Of a DNA stretch of 64,000 nt, positions 26,468-34,476 are shown in pieces. The stretch is from Acidovorax sp. A79 (GTDB taxonomy: Bacteria; Pseudomonadota; Gammaproteobacteria; Burkholderiales; Burkholderiaceae_C). Every line of letters starts with the position of its first letter. Position 1 is the stretch's first letter. Below the pieces are notes generated by a model. The model searched no databases. It had not been told where the DNA came from and was given only the letters and a program-made list of their open reading frames with translations. Both the position numbers and the translations under genes were made by a program. Location: NCBI RefSeq assembly GCF_041154505.1, contig NZ_AP028672.1, forward strand, positions 496,001-560,000, given 5' to 3'.

Positions 26468-28159
26468 TCATGCGGGCAGCGCGCGGTCCAGCAGGGCGTC
26501 GAAATCCACGCCCGCGCCCAGCGTGCCGAAACTGTAGCCCCAGTCGCCGCCCAGGCGCGCATCGCAGAAGGCGCCGAACACGCTGGCCGGCGCGCTCCTG
26601 TACAGCAGCGCGGCCTGCACGGCCAGGGCCACGTCCTGCGCCAGGCGCCGGGCCTCGGCCTCGGTGGTCATCGCGTCCACGCGCAGCGGCAGCGCGCTGG
26701 CCATGCGGTCGAGTGCCGGGTGGGCGCCGCGCGCCGGGGCCAGCTCGTCCGCCAGGGCCGCCGCCGTGTCGGCGCGGCGCACGGCGCGCAGCAGATCGAG
26801 CGCCATGATGTTGCCCGCGCCTTCCCAGATGGAGTTGAGCGGCATCTCGCGGTAGATGCGGGCCATGGTGCCTTCGCCGCCCTCCTCCACATAGCCGTTG
26901 CCGCCCAGGCACTCCATGGCCTCCTGGGCGAACGCGCTGCCGCGCTTGCACACCCAGAACTTGGCCACGGGCGTGAGCAGGCGGGCCATCACGGCCTCGT
27001 GCCCACTGCTGTCTTTTTGATCAAAAGCGCTGGCAAGCCTTATGGATAGTGCGGTAGCCGCTTCACTTTCAAGAGCAAGATCGGCCAGCACGTTGCGCAT
27101 GAGCGGCTGGTCGATGAGCTTCTTGCCAAAGGCCGAGCGCTGGCGCGTGTGGTGCAGCGCGATGCTCAGCGCCTGGCGCATGAGGCCACTGGTGCCCAGG
27201 GCGCAGTCCAGGCGCGTCATGGTGCCCATCTCCAGGATCTGGGCCACGCCACGCCCCTCCTCGCCCACGCGCCAGGCCAGCGCATCGATGAACTCGACCT
27301 CGGAACTCGCGTTGGCGTGGTTGCCCAGCTTGTCCTTCAGGCGCTGGATGCGGATGGTGTTGACGGACCCCTCCCCTTCACCGGGCAGCACGCGCGGCAG
27401 GAAGAAGCAGGTGAGCCCGCCGGGCGCCTGCGCCAGGATCAGGAAGGCATCACACATGGGCGCCGAGAAGAACCATTTGTGCCCGGTGATGCGGTAGCGC
27501 GGGCCCCAGGCGTCCTCGCCATCAGGCACCGCCTGCGTGGTGTTGGCGCGCACGTCCGAGCCGCCCTGCTTCTCGGTCATGCCCATGCCCATGGTGAGCG
27601 CGGTTTTTTGCGAGAACAGGGCCAGGCGCGGGTCGTACCGCGTGCTGGCCAGGCCCGCGCTCCAGTCGGCCCACACGGCGGGGTTGCCGCGCAGCGCGGG
27701 CGTGACGGCGTAGCTCATGGAGACGGGGCACAGCACCGAGGGCTCGGCCTCGGTGAACAGCATGAAGCCCGCCGCGCGCTCGATGTGGGCATGCGGCACC
27801 GGCGCGCCCGCGGCATCCTTGCGCGACCAGGGCGTGGCGTGCAGCCCGTGGCGCAGTGCCGCGCCGATGAGCGCGTGGTAGCTGGGGTGGAACTCCACCA
27901 CATCGGTGCGGTGGCCGAAACGGTCGTGCGTGCGCAGCTGGGGCTGCCAGGTGTTGGCCAGGCGGGCATGGGCCTGCATCTCGGCGGAGCCCATCTCGGC
28001 GCCCAGCGCGGTCAGGCCTTCCAGCGGCAGCGCCGGGCTGTGCAGGCGCAGCGCATCCTGCAAGGGACGGTTGGTGGTGAACAGATTGACGTCGGCCCAG
28101 GGGGTGCTCTGGTTGAACACCTCATGGGTGCTGGCGGGGCGGGCAGCGGCAGTGGTCAT
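26468..28159 (-). CDS. AidB-like acyl-CoA dehydrogenase
   Basis: Flavoprotein of the AidB branch of acyl-CoA dehydrogenases (563 aa; AidB of E. coli is about 540). Characteristic motifs: FSQKTALTMGMGMTEKQGGSD, the FAD loop ITGHKWFFSAPMCDAF, and NSIWEGAGNIMALDLLRA with the Glu that acts as base in the family. The C-terminal extension found in DNA-binding AidB is present. A family-1 palindromic repeat encodes part of the helix around LSIRLASAFDQKDSSG (nt 27009-27078). The ATG at 28159 overlaps the upstream GNAT stop. It may work as an acyl-CoA dehydrogenase or in alkylation defence; ogt in the same run favours the latter slightly. Confidence 0.92.
   Translation of the reverse strand: MTTAAARPASTHEVFNQSTPWADVNLFTTNRPLQDALRLHSPALPLEGLTALGAEMGSAEMQAHARLANTWQPQLRTHDRFGHRTDVVEFHPSYHALIGAALRHGLHATPWSRKDAAGAPVPHAHIERAAGFMLFTEAEPSVLCPVSMSYAVTPALRGNPAVWADWSAGLASTRYDPRLALFSQKTALTMGMGMTEKQGGSDVRANTTQAVPDGEDAWGPRYRITGHKWFFSAPMCDAFLILAQAPGGLTCFFLPRVLPGEGEGSVNTIRIQRLKDKLGNHANASSEVEFIDALAWRVGEEGRGVAQILEMGTMTRLDCALGTSGLMRQALSIALHHTRQRSAFGKKLIDQPLMRNVLADLALESEAATALSIRLASAFDQKDSSGHEAVMARLLTPVAKFWVCKRGSAFAQEAMECLGGNGYVEEGGEGTMARIYREMPLNSIWEGAGNIMALDLLRAVRRADTAAALADELAPARGAHPALDRMASALPLRVDAMTTEAEARRLAQDVALAVQAALLYRSAPASVFGAFCDARLGGDWGYSFGTLGAGVDFDALLDRALPA
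27009..27078. repeat. palindromic repeat, family 1 (inside AidB-like gene)
   Basis: On the - strand it reads TTGCTCTTGAAAGTGAAGC, then GGCTACCGC, TATCCATAAGGCTTGCCAGC, GCTTTTGATC and AAAAAG, matching the core of the family with several changes. It is translated in frame in the acyl-CoA dehydrogenase. Its AT-rich codons (CTA, ATA, CAA, AAA) contrast with the flanks. Confidence 0.55.
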
Positions 28160-28608
28160 GATGGGCTCCACAACATTTCGATATGGGGGATATCGTCTTC
28201 GAGGTATTCGTCCGACACGGCCGCGAAGCCCAGGCTGCCGTAAAAGCGGTGCAGGTGGGCCTGCGCACTGATGCGGATGGACTGGCCGGGCCACGCACCG
28301 CTGCAACGGGCGATGCCTTCCAGCATCAGCGCCCGACCCGTGCCGTTGCCGCGCGCCTCCCGGGCCGTGACCACGCGGCCGATGGACGGCTCGGGGTAGT
28401 TCACGCCCGGGTCCACCACGCGCAGGCAGGCCTGCAGCGCACCGGCCTCGTCATAGCCCAGCAGGTGCCACGATTGCTTGTCCGCGCCGTCCGGGTCCTG
28501 GTAAGGGCCCTGCTCCAGGATGAAGACCCTGCAGCGCAGGGCCAGGGCGTCATGCAGCGCGTGCACGCCCAGGTCATCGAAGCGGGCCCAGACCCAACGG
28601 AGCGTCAT
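28156..28608 (-). CDS. GNAT family N-acetyltransferase, ElaA-like
   Basis: Small acetyltransferase (150 aa) of the ElaA type. The N-terminal FDDLGVHALHDALALRCRVFILEQ is typical (the CRVFVVEQ motif of ElaA), and the acetyl-CoA pyrophosphate-binding loop GRVVTAREARGNGTGRALM is clear at about residues 85-105. It ends DDIPHIEML as in relatives. The ATG at 28608 overlaps the stop of the NADP oxidoreductase by one base-step (ATGA-type), and its own stop overlaps the AidB-like start, so it is translationally coupled on both sides. The acceptor is unknown. Confidence 0.92.
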   Translation of the reverse strand: MTLRWVWARFDDLGVHALHDALALRCRVFILEQGPYQDPDGADKQSWHLLGYDEAGALQACLRVVDPGVNYPEPSIGRVVTAREARGNGTGRALMLEGIARCSGAWPGQSIRISAQAHLHRFYGSLGFAAVSDEYLEDDIPHIEMLWSPS

Positions 28609-29624
28609 CAGATCAGCTTCACCAGTTGCTTGCCGAAGTTCTTGCCCTTGAGCAGGCCCAGGAAGGCCTCGGGCGCGGCGGCAATGCCCTGCGCCACCGT
28701 CTCGCGCGGGCGCAGCTTGCCGGTGCCCACCAGGGTGCCCAGCTCCTTGAGCGCCTCGGGCCACACTTCCATGTGTTCGCTCACGATGAAGCCCTCGATC
28801 TTCATGCGGTTGATCAGCATCAGCGCGGGGTTGGCCATGGGCAGGGGCTGGCCGTCATAGCCGGCGATCATGCCGCACAGCGCCACGCGGCTGAAGGCGT
28901 TCATGCGCAGCATCACGGCGTCCATGATCCAGCCGCCCACGTTCTCGAAGTAGCCATCGATGCCGTTCGGGCAGGCTTCCTTCAAGGCCTTGGACAGGGC
29001 CTTCACATCGCTGTGTTCCTTGTAGTCGATGCAGGCGTCGAAGCCCAGTTCCTCGACCGCATAGCGGCACTTGTCGGCACCGCCGGCAATGCCCACCGCG
29101 CGGCAGCCGCGCGCCTTGGCCAGCGCGGCGAAGGCGCTGCCCACGGCGCCGGTGGCGGCGCTCACCACCACGGTGTCGCCTTCCTTGGGGGCGATGATCT
29201 TTACCAGGCCGTACCACGCCGTCACGCCGGGCATGCCCACGGCGCCCAGGTAGTGCGACAGCGGCACATGGGTGGTGTCCACCTTGCGCAGCGCGCCCAC
29301 GGCATTGCCGTCCACCACGCTGTACTCCTGCCAGCCGCCCATGCCCACCACCTTGTCGCCCACGGCGTACTTGGGGTGGTGGCTCTCGGCCACCTCGCCC
29401 ACGGTGCCGCCGATCATGACCTCGCCCAGGCCCTGGGACGCCGCATAGCTCTTGCTCTCGTTCATGCGGCCGCGCATGTAGGGGTCCAGACTCAGGTAGT
29501 GGTGGCGCACCAGCACCTGGCCGTCCTGCAGCGCAGGCGTGTCCACCGCCACCAGCTTGAAGTTGCTGGCCACGGCCTCGCCCTGGGGGCGGTTGTCGAG
29601 AACGATCTGTTGGTTGCGTGGCAT
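28608..29624 (-). CDS. NADP-dependent zinc-free oxidoreductase (MDR, CurA-like)
   Basis: Medium-chain dehydrogenase/reductase of the leukotriene-B4 dehydrogenase/CurA group (338 aa), which reduces alpha,beta-unsaturated carbonyl compounds with NADPH. No catalytic zinc ligands. Motifs: the N-terminal LSLDPYMRGRM, MPGVTAWYGL, the nucleotide-binding SAATGAVGSAFAALAKARG and GIDGYFENVGG. The first gene of a run of six leftward genes with overlaps or very short gaps. An intergenic palindromic repeat separates it from the thioesterase upstream. Detoxification of enals/enones or lipid catabolism fits the family and the neighbours. Confidence 0.94.
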   Translation of the reverse strand: MPRNQQIVLDNRPQGEAVASNFKLVAVDTPALQDGQVLVRHHYLSLDPYMRGRMNESKSYAASQGLGEVMIGGTVGEVAESHHPKYAVGDKVVGMGGWQEYSVVDGNAVGALRKVDTTHVPLSHYLGAVGMPGVTAWYGLVKIIAPKEGDTVVVSAATGAVGSAFAALAKARGCRAVGIAGGADKCRYAVEELGFDACIDYKEHSDVKALSKALKEACPNGIDGYFENVGGWIMDAVMLRMNAFSRVALCGMIAGYDGQPLPMANPALMLINRMKIEGFIVSEHMEVWPEALKELGTLVGTGKLRPRETVAQGIAAAPEAFLGLLKGKNFGKQLVKLI

Positions 29625-29638
29625 GGGAAACTCCTTGA

Positions 29639-29708
29639 AAATTTGCTACTATTTTGATAGCTGCCAGCGCTTATCCATCAAGCGCTAGTGGCCATTTTTA
29701 CCCAAATT
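29639..29708. repeat. palindromic repeat, family 1 (intergenic copy)
   Basis: The most intact-looking copy: ATTTGCTACTATTTTGATAG, CTGCC, then a hairpin AGCGCTT-ATCCATC-AAGCGCT, then AGTGGCCATTTTT. It lies between the stop of a thioesterase gene and the start of the NADP oxidoreductase gene, both on the - strand. Confidence 0.8.
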
Positions 29709-29718
29709 CCGAGCGGAC

Positions 29719-30150
29719 TCAGTCGGTGGAAATCACCTTGAGGCCATTCGCGGTGCGGCTGTCCACCGGCAGGCGCTTCACGTACTTGAAGGTGCCGGTG
29801 GCGTGGCTGCACACCTTGCCTTGCGCGTCGTACACCGTGCCTTCGGTGAACGCCATGGTGGCGGTGCGGTGGATGAGCCGCCCCTTGGCCACCAGCGGGC
29901 CGCGGGCGGGCTGCATGAAGCTGGTCTTCATCTCGATGGTGACCACCCCCATGTCGGGCGTCTCGCTGCGCGCGGCCGTGGCCATGGTCACGTCCAGCAG
30001 CGTCATCGACGCGCCGCCGTGGGTCACGTCGAAGGAGTTCAGGTGCTCGGACCTGGCTTCGTAGCGCAGTTCGGATTCACCCTTTTCCATGCGGTGCAGG
30101 GTGAAGCCAAGGTGGCTGACAAAGGGGATTTCGACACCAAAACTTTTCAC
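29719..30150 (-). CDS. PaaI-type thioesterase (hotdog fold)
   Basis: Small hotdog-fold acyl-CoA thioesterase (143 aa). The key segment EHLNSFDVTHGGASMTLLDVTMATAA carries the HGG turn and the catalytic Asp of the PaaI/YbgC-like group, followed by VTIEMKTSFMQPARG. It would hydrolyse an acyl-CoA to free acid and CoA, releasing CoA when intermediates stall. It is separated from the SDR gene upstream by a GC-rich repeat and from the oxidoreductase downstream by a palindromic repeat. The chain-length or aromatic preference cannot be seen. Confidence 0.9.
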   Translation of the reverse strand: MKSFGVEIPFVSHLGFTLHRMEKGESELRYEARSEHLNSFDVTHGGASMTLLDVTMATAARSETPDMGVVTIEMKTSFMQPARGPLVAKGRLIHRTATMAFTEGTVYDAQGKVCSHATGTFKYVKRLPVDSRTANGLKVISTD

Positions 30151-30177
30151 GGCATTTCCTCAGTACACAAACTCAAA

Positions 30178-30300
30178 AACTGGCGCGGCCCCAGCCAGCG
30201 ACCGCCGCGCAAGGGCCGCCCCACCGCGCTGGCGGTGTTCCCCTTCCCGGCGAAGCCGAGAGAAGGGGGAAGGCGCGAAGCGCCTCGGGGGGTTGTACTC
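30178..30300. repeat. GC-rich intergenic repeat, family 2
   Basis: Inverted relative to the copy at 21258-21376 and shares its two cores, GGCGCTTCGCGCCTTCCCCC and GGGGCGGCCCTTGC, in the same order. It fills the gap between a thioesterase gene and an SDR gene. Confidence 0.75.
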
Positions 30301-30303
30301 CAA

Positions 30304-31095
30304 CTAGCCGCCCGTGACGATGCTCACGCCGCCATCGACCGCAAGCCACTGGCCCGTGATGTGCTTGCCGGCATCGGACGCATACAGCGCACACAGGCCC
30401 TTCAAATCCTCATCGTCGCCCAGGCGGCCCAGGGGAGCATGCGCCGCCAGTGCTTCCTCGCCCATGGCCTTCAGGGTACCCACCGTCATCTTGCTCGGGA
30501 AGAAGCCTGGGCAGATGGCATTGACGCGGATGTTGTAGGCGCCCCATTCTGCCGCCAGCGCACGGGTGAAGTTGATCACCGCGCCCTTGGAGGTGTTATA
30601 GGCAATGGTATTCATGCCCTTGGGGTTGCCGCCCAGGCCGGCGATGGATGCCACATTGATGATGCTGCCGCCGCGGCGGCCGATCATGCTGTGCTTGGCG
30701 ATGTGCTGGGAGAGGATGAAATAGCCGCGCACGTTGAGGTTCATCACCTTGTCCCAGGCCTCCACGGGATGGTCCTCGGCCGGTGCGCCCCAGGCGGCGC
30801 CCGCGTTGTTCACGAGGATGTCCACGTGGCCCAGGCGCTCCAGCGTCTCGTCGGCCAGGCGGCGGATGTCCGCCTCGTTGGCGCAGTCGGCGGCGATCCA
30901 GCGGGCGTCGATGCCGGCGGCCTGCAGGTCGGCGGCGGCTTCTTCCAGGTCGGACGCCTTGCGCGAACTCAGCACGATCTTGGCGCCGGCCTCGCCCAGC
31001 GCGTGGGCCAGCTGCAGGCCCAGGCCGCGCGAGCCGCCGGTGACGAGCGCGGTCTTGCCAGTCAGGTCAAACAATTGTTGGATGGTGCGGGTCAT
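30304..31095 (-). CDS. SDR family oxidoreductase
   Basis: Short-chain dehydrogenase/reductase of 263 aa, FabG-like in length. Cofactor motif TGGSRGLGLQ (about residues 19-28), Arg in SSRKASDLEE that favours NADP, NNAGA, IINVASIAGLGG with the catalytic Ser, and YNTSKGAV with Tyr and Lys. The C-terminal ITGQWLAVDGG is the usual end. The ATG at 31095 was chosen; upstream in-frame sequence has no ribosome binding site and reads as intergenic. The surrounding beta-oxidation genes suggest a 3-hydroxyacyl or related alcohol substrate. A family-2 repeat follows the stop. Confidence 0.93.
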   Translation of the reverse strand: MTRTIQQLFDLTGKTALVTGGSRGLGLQLAHALGEAGAKIVLSSRKASDLEEAAADLQAAGIDARWIAADCANEADIRRLADETLERLGHVDILVNNAGAAWGAPAEDHPVEAWDKVMNLNVRGYFILSQHIAKHSMIGRRGGSIINVASIAGLGGNPKGMNTIAYNTSKGAVINFTRALAAEWGAYNIRVNAICPGFFPSKMTVGTLKAMGEEALAAHAPLGRLGDDEDLKGLCALYASDAGKHITGQWLAVDGGVSIVTGG

Positions 31096-31240
31096 GGGTT
31101 GTCTCCTTGGGTTGCTCTGGATGGGTCGTCTGCCCGGAACGGGGGCGCCACGCGCCGCGCTGTTCCGGCAGGGGAAATCAGTCAATGATTGTGCGGCGCA
31201 ACGCGGGGCCATTGTGTCGCCACCGCGTCGGCCGGCGGGG

Positions 31241-31441
31241 TCAGCCCGCCTTCAGGCGCGCGCGCACCGCGATCAGCGCCACGCCCACCACGGCCACCAG
31301 GGCGCCGCCCACCACCAGGCTCCAGCCCAGCGCACCATCGGTGCGCCCCGTGGCGATGCCCAGCACCAGCGTGAGCAGGCCGCCGTAGATGAGTGTCCAG
31401 ATGAGCTTGTGCAGGCGTTGCAGCGTTCGGGGTGCCACCAT
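31241..31441 (-). CDS. small two-helix membrane protein
   Basis: A 66-aa protein with a basic N-terminus (MVAPRTLQRLHKL) and two hydrophobic helices, IWTLIYGGLLTLVLGIA (about 14-30) and LGWSLVVGGALVAVVGVALIAV (about 38-59), ending in Arg/Lys. It looks like a small inner-membrane protein with both ends in the cytoplasm. Its ATG at 31441 overlaps the stop of the acyl-CoA dehydrogenase gene (ATGA), so it should be translated by coupling. I know no family name. It may tether or assist the dehydrogenase or be an unrelated small membrane protein. Confidence 0.75.
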   Translation of the reverse strand: MVAPRTLQRLHKLIWTLIYGGLLTLVLGIATGRTDGALGWSLVVGGALVAVVGVALIAVRARLKAG

Positions 31442-33294
31442 CAGAACGCCTCTTCGGGAAAGGCGGCGCAGGTCGCATCGCGCGCGCTCACTACCTGCAG
31501 CCAGGCACCGATCTTGGGCAGCTCGTAGTGGAAGAAAAAGCGCATCGCGCCCATGCGGCCCACGCTGGCCGGCCGGGCCAGCTGTGCATCGGCGGCCAGC
31601 GTGACCAGCGCCACGTCCAGCCACACCCAGGCCAGCACCATGTGGCCAAAGGCCTGCATGTAGGGCACGGCATTGGCCAGCGCGTCGGCGGGCTGACCCG
31701 TGGCCCATGCGGCCTTGGTGGCGGCGCCCACCTGCTGCAGCGCCGCGCCCAGCGCGTTGGCATGCGCGGCCAGCGCGGGCACCTGGATCGCGCGTTCGAT
31801 GGTGACATTGATGCGCCCGGCCAGCAGTTGCAGGCCACGTCCGCCCTCCATCAGCACCTTGCGGCCCAGCAGGTCCATGGCCTGGATGCCGTGCGTGCCC
31901 TCGTGGATCATGTTCAGGCGGTTGTCGCGCCAGTACTGCTCCACCGGGAAATCGCGCGTATAGCCGTAGCCGCCGTGGATCTGGATGGCCAGGCTGTTGG
32001 CCTCCAGGCACCACTCGCTGGGCCAGCTCTTGGCGATGGGAGTCAGCACCTCCAGCAGCAGACGCGCCTCGTCGGCGGCGGCCGAATCGCCCGTGGCCTG
32101 CTCGTCCACCAGGCGCGCGCAGAACAGGTTGAGCGCCAGTGCGCCCTCGCCGTACGATTTTTGCGCCAGCAGCATGCGCTTGACGTCGGCGTGCTCGATG
32201 ATGCGCACCTGCGGCTGGGCCACGTCCTTCACCACGGCAGCGGCGCCATCCTTGGGTCCCTGCACCGGACGGCCCTGGGGGCGGTTCTTCGCGTAGTCGA
32301 GGCTCGCGTAGTAGCCCGCCAGGCCCAGCATGGTCGCGGCCATGCCGATGCCGATGCGCGCCTCGTTCATCATGTGGAACATGCAGTGCAGGCCCTTGCC
32401 GGGCTGGCCTACCAGGTAGCCCACGGCGCCGGCCTCGCCATCGACCGGGTACTTGCCCTCGCCGAAGTTGAGCAGCGTGTTGGTCGTGCCGCGCCAGCCG
32501 AGCTTGTGGTTCAGGCCTGCCAGCGCCACGTCGTTGCGCACGCCGGTGAGCTTGCCCTCGGTGTCCACCAGTTTCTTGGGCACGATGAAGAGCGAAATGC
32601 CCTTGGTGCCGGGCACGAGCTTGCCGTCGGGCCCGGGGATCTTGGCCAGCACCAGATGGATGATGTTCTCGGTGAGCTCGTGCTCGCCGGCCGAGATCCA
32701 CATCTTGTTGCCCTTCAAGCGGTAGCGCGGGCCCAGCGGGTCGCTCTCGAAGCCCTCGCCATCGGGCACGGCGCGCGTGGCCACGTCGCTGAGCGACGAA
32801 CCCGCCTGCGGCTCCGACAGGCACATGGTGCCCGAGAAGCGGCCCGAGAATTCGTTGAGCGCGAACACGGTTTTCTGCGCCTCGGTGCCATGCACCATCA
32901 ACAGGTTGGCATTGCCCACCGTGAGCAGGCCCGAGCCCATGCTGATCGACGCCACGGCGAAGAAGCTGTTGGCCGCGGCCTCCACCGTGTAGGGCAGCTG
33001 CATGCCGCCAATGTCGTAGTCCTGCGCGGCACTGAGCATGCCCGAGGCCGCGTAGGCCTTCTGCGCATCGTGCGTGCACTGGGGCAGCGTGACCTTCTCG
33101 CCGTCGAAATGAGGCTCCTCGATGTCCACCGTGCGGTTGAAGGGCGCGTACTTCTCGCGCGCGATGCGCTCGCAGGTGTCGAGCACCGCGTCGAAGGTGT
33201 CGCGCGAATGGTCGGAAAAACGCGTGCGGGCCGTCAGGGCCTTGGCATCAAGCCAGTCGTACAGCAGGAAGTCGAGGGTGGAACGCAGGGTCAT
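31441..33294 (-). CDS. acyl-CoA dehydrogenase, DmdC-like
   Basis: FAD enzyme of the large acyl-CoA dehydrogenase group with an extra C-terminal domain (617 aa). Motifs: FSGTMCLSEPQAGSSLSDV, YRLKGNKMWISAGEHE, IHGGYGYTRDFPVEQYWRD and MIHEGTHGIQAMDLLGRK, the last holding the catalytic Glu. This pattern matches 3-methylmercaptopropionyl-CoA dehydrogenase-like proteins (DmdC), although most relatives act on ordinary fatty acyl-CoAs. The gene overlaps the small membrane-protein gene by one base. It is downstream of thiolase, FadB-type and thioesterase genes on the same strand and probably does the first beta-oxidation step. Confidence 0.93.
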   Translation of the reverse strand: MTLRSTLDFLLYDWLDAKALTARTRFSDHSRDTFDAVLDTCERIAREKYAPFNRTVDIEEPHFDGEKVTLPQCTHDAQKAYAASGMLSAAQDYDIGGMQLPYTVEAAANSFFAVASISMGSGLLTVGNANLLMVHGTEAQKTVFALNEFSGRFSGTMCLSEPQAGSSLSDVATRAVPDGEGFESDPLGPRYRLKGNKMWISAGEHELTENIIHLVLAKIPGPDGKLVPGTKGISLFIVPKKLVDTEGKLTGVRNDVALAGLNHKLGWRGTTNTLLNFGEGKYPVDGEAGAVGYLVGQPGKGLHCMFHMMNEARIGIGMAATMLGLAGYYASLDYAKNRPQGRPVQGPKDGAAAVVKDVAQPQVRIIEHADVKRMLLAQKSYGEGALALNLFCARLVDEQATGDSAAADEARLLLEVLTPIAKSWPSEWCLEANSLAIQIHGGYGYTRDFPVEQYWRDNRLNMIHEGTHGIQAMDLLGRKVLMEGGRGLQLLAGRINVTIERAIQVPALAAHANALGAALQQVGAATKAAWATGQPADALANAVPYMQAFGHMVLAWVWLDVALVTLAADAQLARPASVGRMGAMRFFFHYELPKIGAWLQVVSARDATCAAFPEEAF

Positions 33295-33348
33295 AAGGTC
33301 TCCTTGTCACTGCGTGCAATGCCCGGTCCGGCCCCTGCGTTCAGGGGC

Positions 33349-33825
33349 TCAGCGTGCGGGCAGCACAATATTCTTGAAACACCAGTAGTCCATGTCCGAA
33401 TCGGGCCTGGGCTGGCAACTGGCCTCGCCCAGCTGCAGGCGCGATGCACCCGCGGGGAGCGGCGGGAAGGTGATCTTGAGGATCTTGGTGCGGCCGGGCT
33501 TCACCACATCCATCTTCACATTGCAGAACGTCAGGCCGCTGATCGCCTGCTGCTGCAGCACGGCGCCGCTGCCCAGGTCCTTGAGCGTGAACGCATCGGC
33601 CGAGCCGGTGGGCTGCGCGCAGGCCTCAAACGCCTCGTCGGTGGTGTTTTTCACCAGCAGCGTCACACGCGTCTGCCGCGCGTCGAGCACGATGTCCTGC
33701 AGCACCACGTCAGGATCGGACTCCAGCGGCAGCTGGAGCTTGAAGCTCTGGGCGTGGGCGCCACATGCCACGGCCAGGGCCGACAGGGCGACAAGAAGGG
33801 GGGCGGAAGGAAGCAGGCAACGCAT
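33349..33825 (-). CDS. exported hypothetical protein
   Basis: Predicted periplasmic protein of 158 aa, not recognised. A signal peptide (MRCLLPSAPLLVALSALAVA, cleavage near AHA-QS) precedes a beta-rich mature chain without TM helices. Four Cys in the mature part (EACAQPTG, LTFCNVKMD, EASCQPRP, DYWCFKNI) could form two disulfides. The ATG at 33825 is chosen because the signal peptide starts there; the open frame continues 40 codons upstream. It lies between the thioesterase and acyl-CoA dehydrogenase genes, facing the same way, but nothing links its role to theirs. Confidence 0.72.
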   Translation of the reverse strand: MRCLLPSAPLLVALSALAVACGAHAQSFKLQLPLESDPDVVLQDIVLDARQTRVTLLVKNTTDEAFEACAQPTGSADAFTLKDLGSGAVLQQQAISGLTFCNVKMDVVKPGRTKILKITFPPLPAGASRLQLGEASCQPRPDSDMDYWCFKNIVLPAR

Positions 33826-33969
33826 GGAAGGTACCGGGTTGGGGTGGAGGACGGAGGCCAGGGCCACCAGCACACCGGTGGCCGCGGGGATTCTGCCCGT
33901 GCGGCCGGCACCGGACCTCCACGTCACGCCCCGACAAAGAAACAATTTGTAGTCCGCCCCTTCATCCCG

Positions 33970-34473
33970 TCAGTCTTCGCCCGCCGCGGCCCCTTCGCCC
34001 GGCACGCCCTGCCCCGCCGCAGCGGGCAATGCCGCAATCGTGCCCTGCGCCACGGCGCAGAGCTTTTCCTGCCCGCCCCGGATCGCAAACACCTCGCAGC
34101 GGCATACAGCCTGGCTCTTGCCATGGTGCACCGCCTCGGCACGGGCCAGCAGGCGTTCGCCCACCGCGGGCCGCAGGTAGTTGATCTTGAACTCGGACGT
34201 GACCACCGGCACCTGCATGGCCGTTCCGCCGGCATAGGTGAGCGCGTTGTCCGCGAGATAGCTCACCACCCCGCCGTGCGCAAAACCATGCTGCTGGAGC
34301 AGCTGCGGCGTGAGCGCCAGGGACAGCTCGCACCGGCCCGGCGCCAGCGCCGCCAGCTCCGCCCCCAGCAGCACGCTGAAGGGCTGGTTGGCCAGCACCT
34401 GCCGGCCCAGCGCCAGGAAGGCCTCGGGCGAGGCCATCCCGGACCGCATGTCGGTGGGGCGGTCCGAGGCCAT
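33970..34473 (-). CDS. PaaI-type thioesterase (hotdog fold)
   Basis: Second hotdog-fold acyl-CoA thioesterase in the block (167 aa). The conserved LLQQHGFAHGGVVSYLADNALTYAG contains the HGG turn and Asp of the PaaI family, followed by VVTSEFKINYLRPAVGERLLARAE. It starts 3 bp after the thiolase stop, so the two are an operon pair. The C-terminal tail is Ala/Gly-rich and of no clear meaning. It differs from the thioesterase at 29719-30150 and is not a recent duplicate of it. Confidence 0.92.
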   Translation of the reverse strand: MASDRPTDMRSGMASPEAFLALGRQVLANQPFSVLLGAELAALAPGRCELSLALTPQLLQQHGFAHGGVVSYLADNALTYAGGTAMQVPVVTSEFKINYLRPAVGERLLARAEAVHHGKSQAVCRCEVFAIRGGQEKLCAVAQGTIAALPAAAGQGVPGEGAAAGED

Positions 34474-34476
34474 GCC

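Noticed and set aside
26995..27090. Low-GC patch in the AidB-like gene as a frameshift or foreign insertion
   Set aside because: The frame is continuous and the flanks match the family; a repeat-like element explains the composition better.
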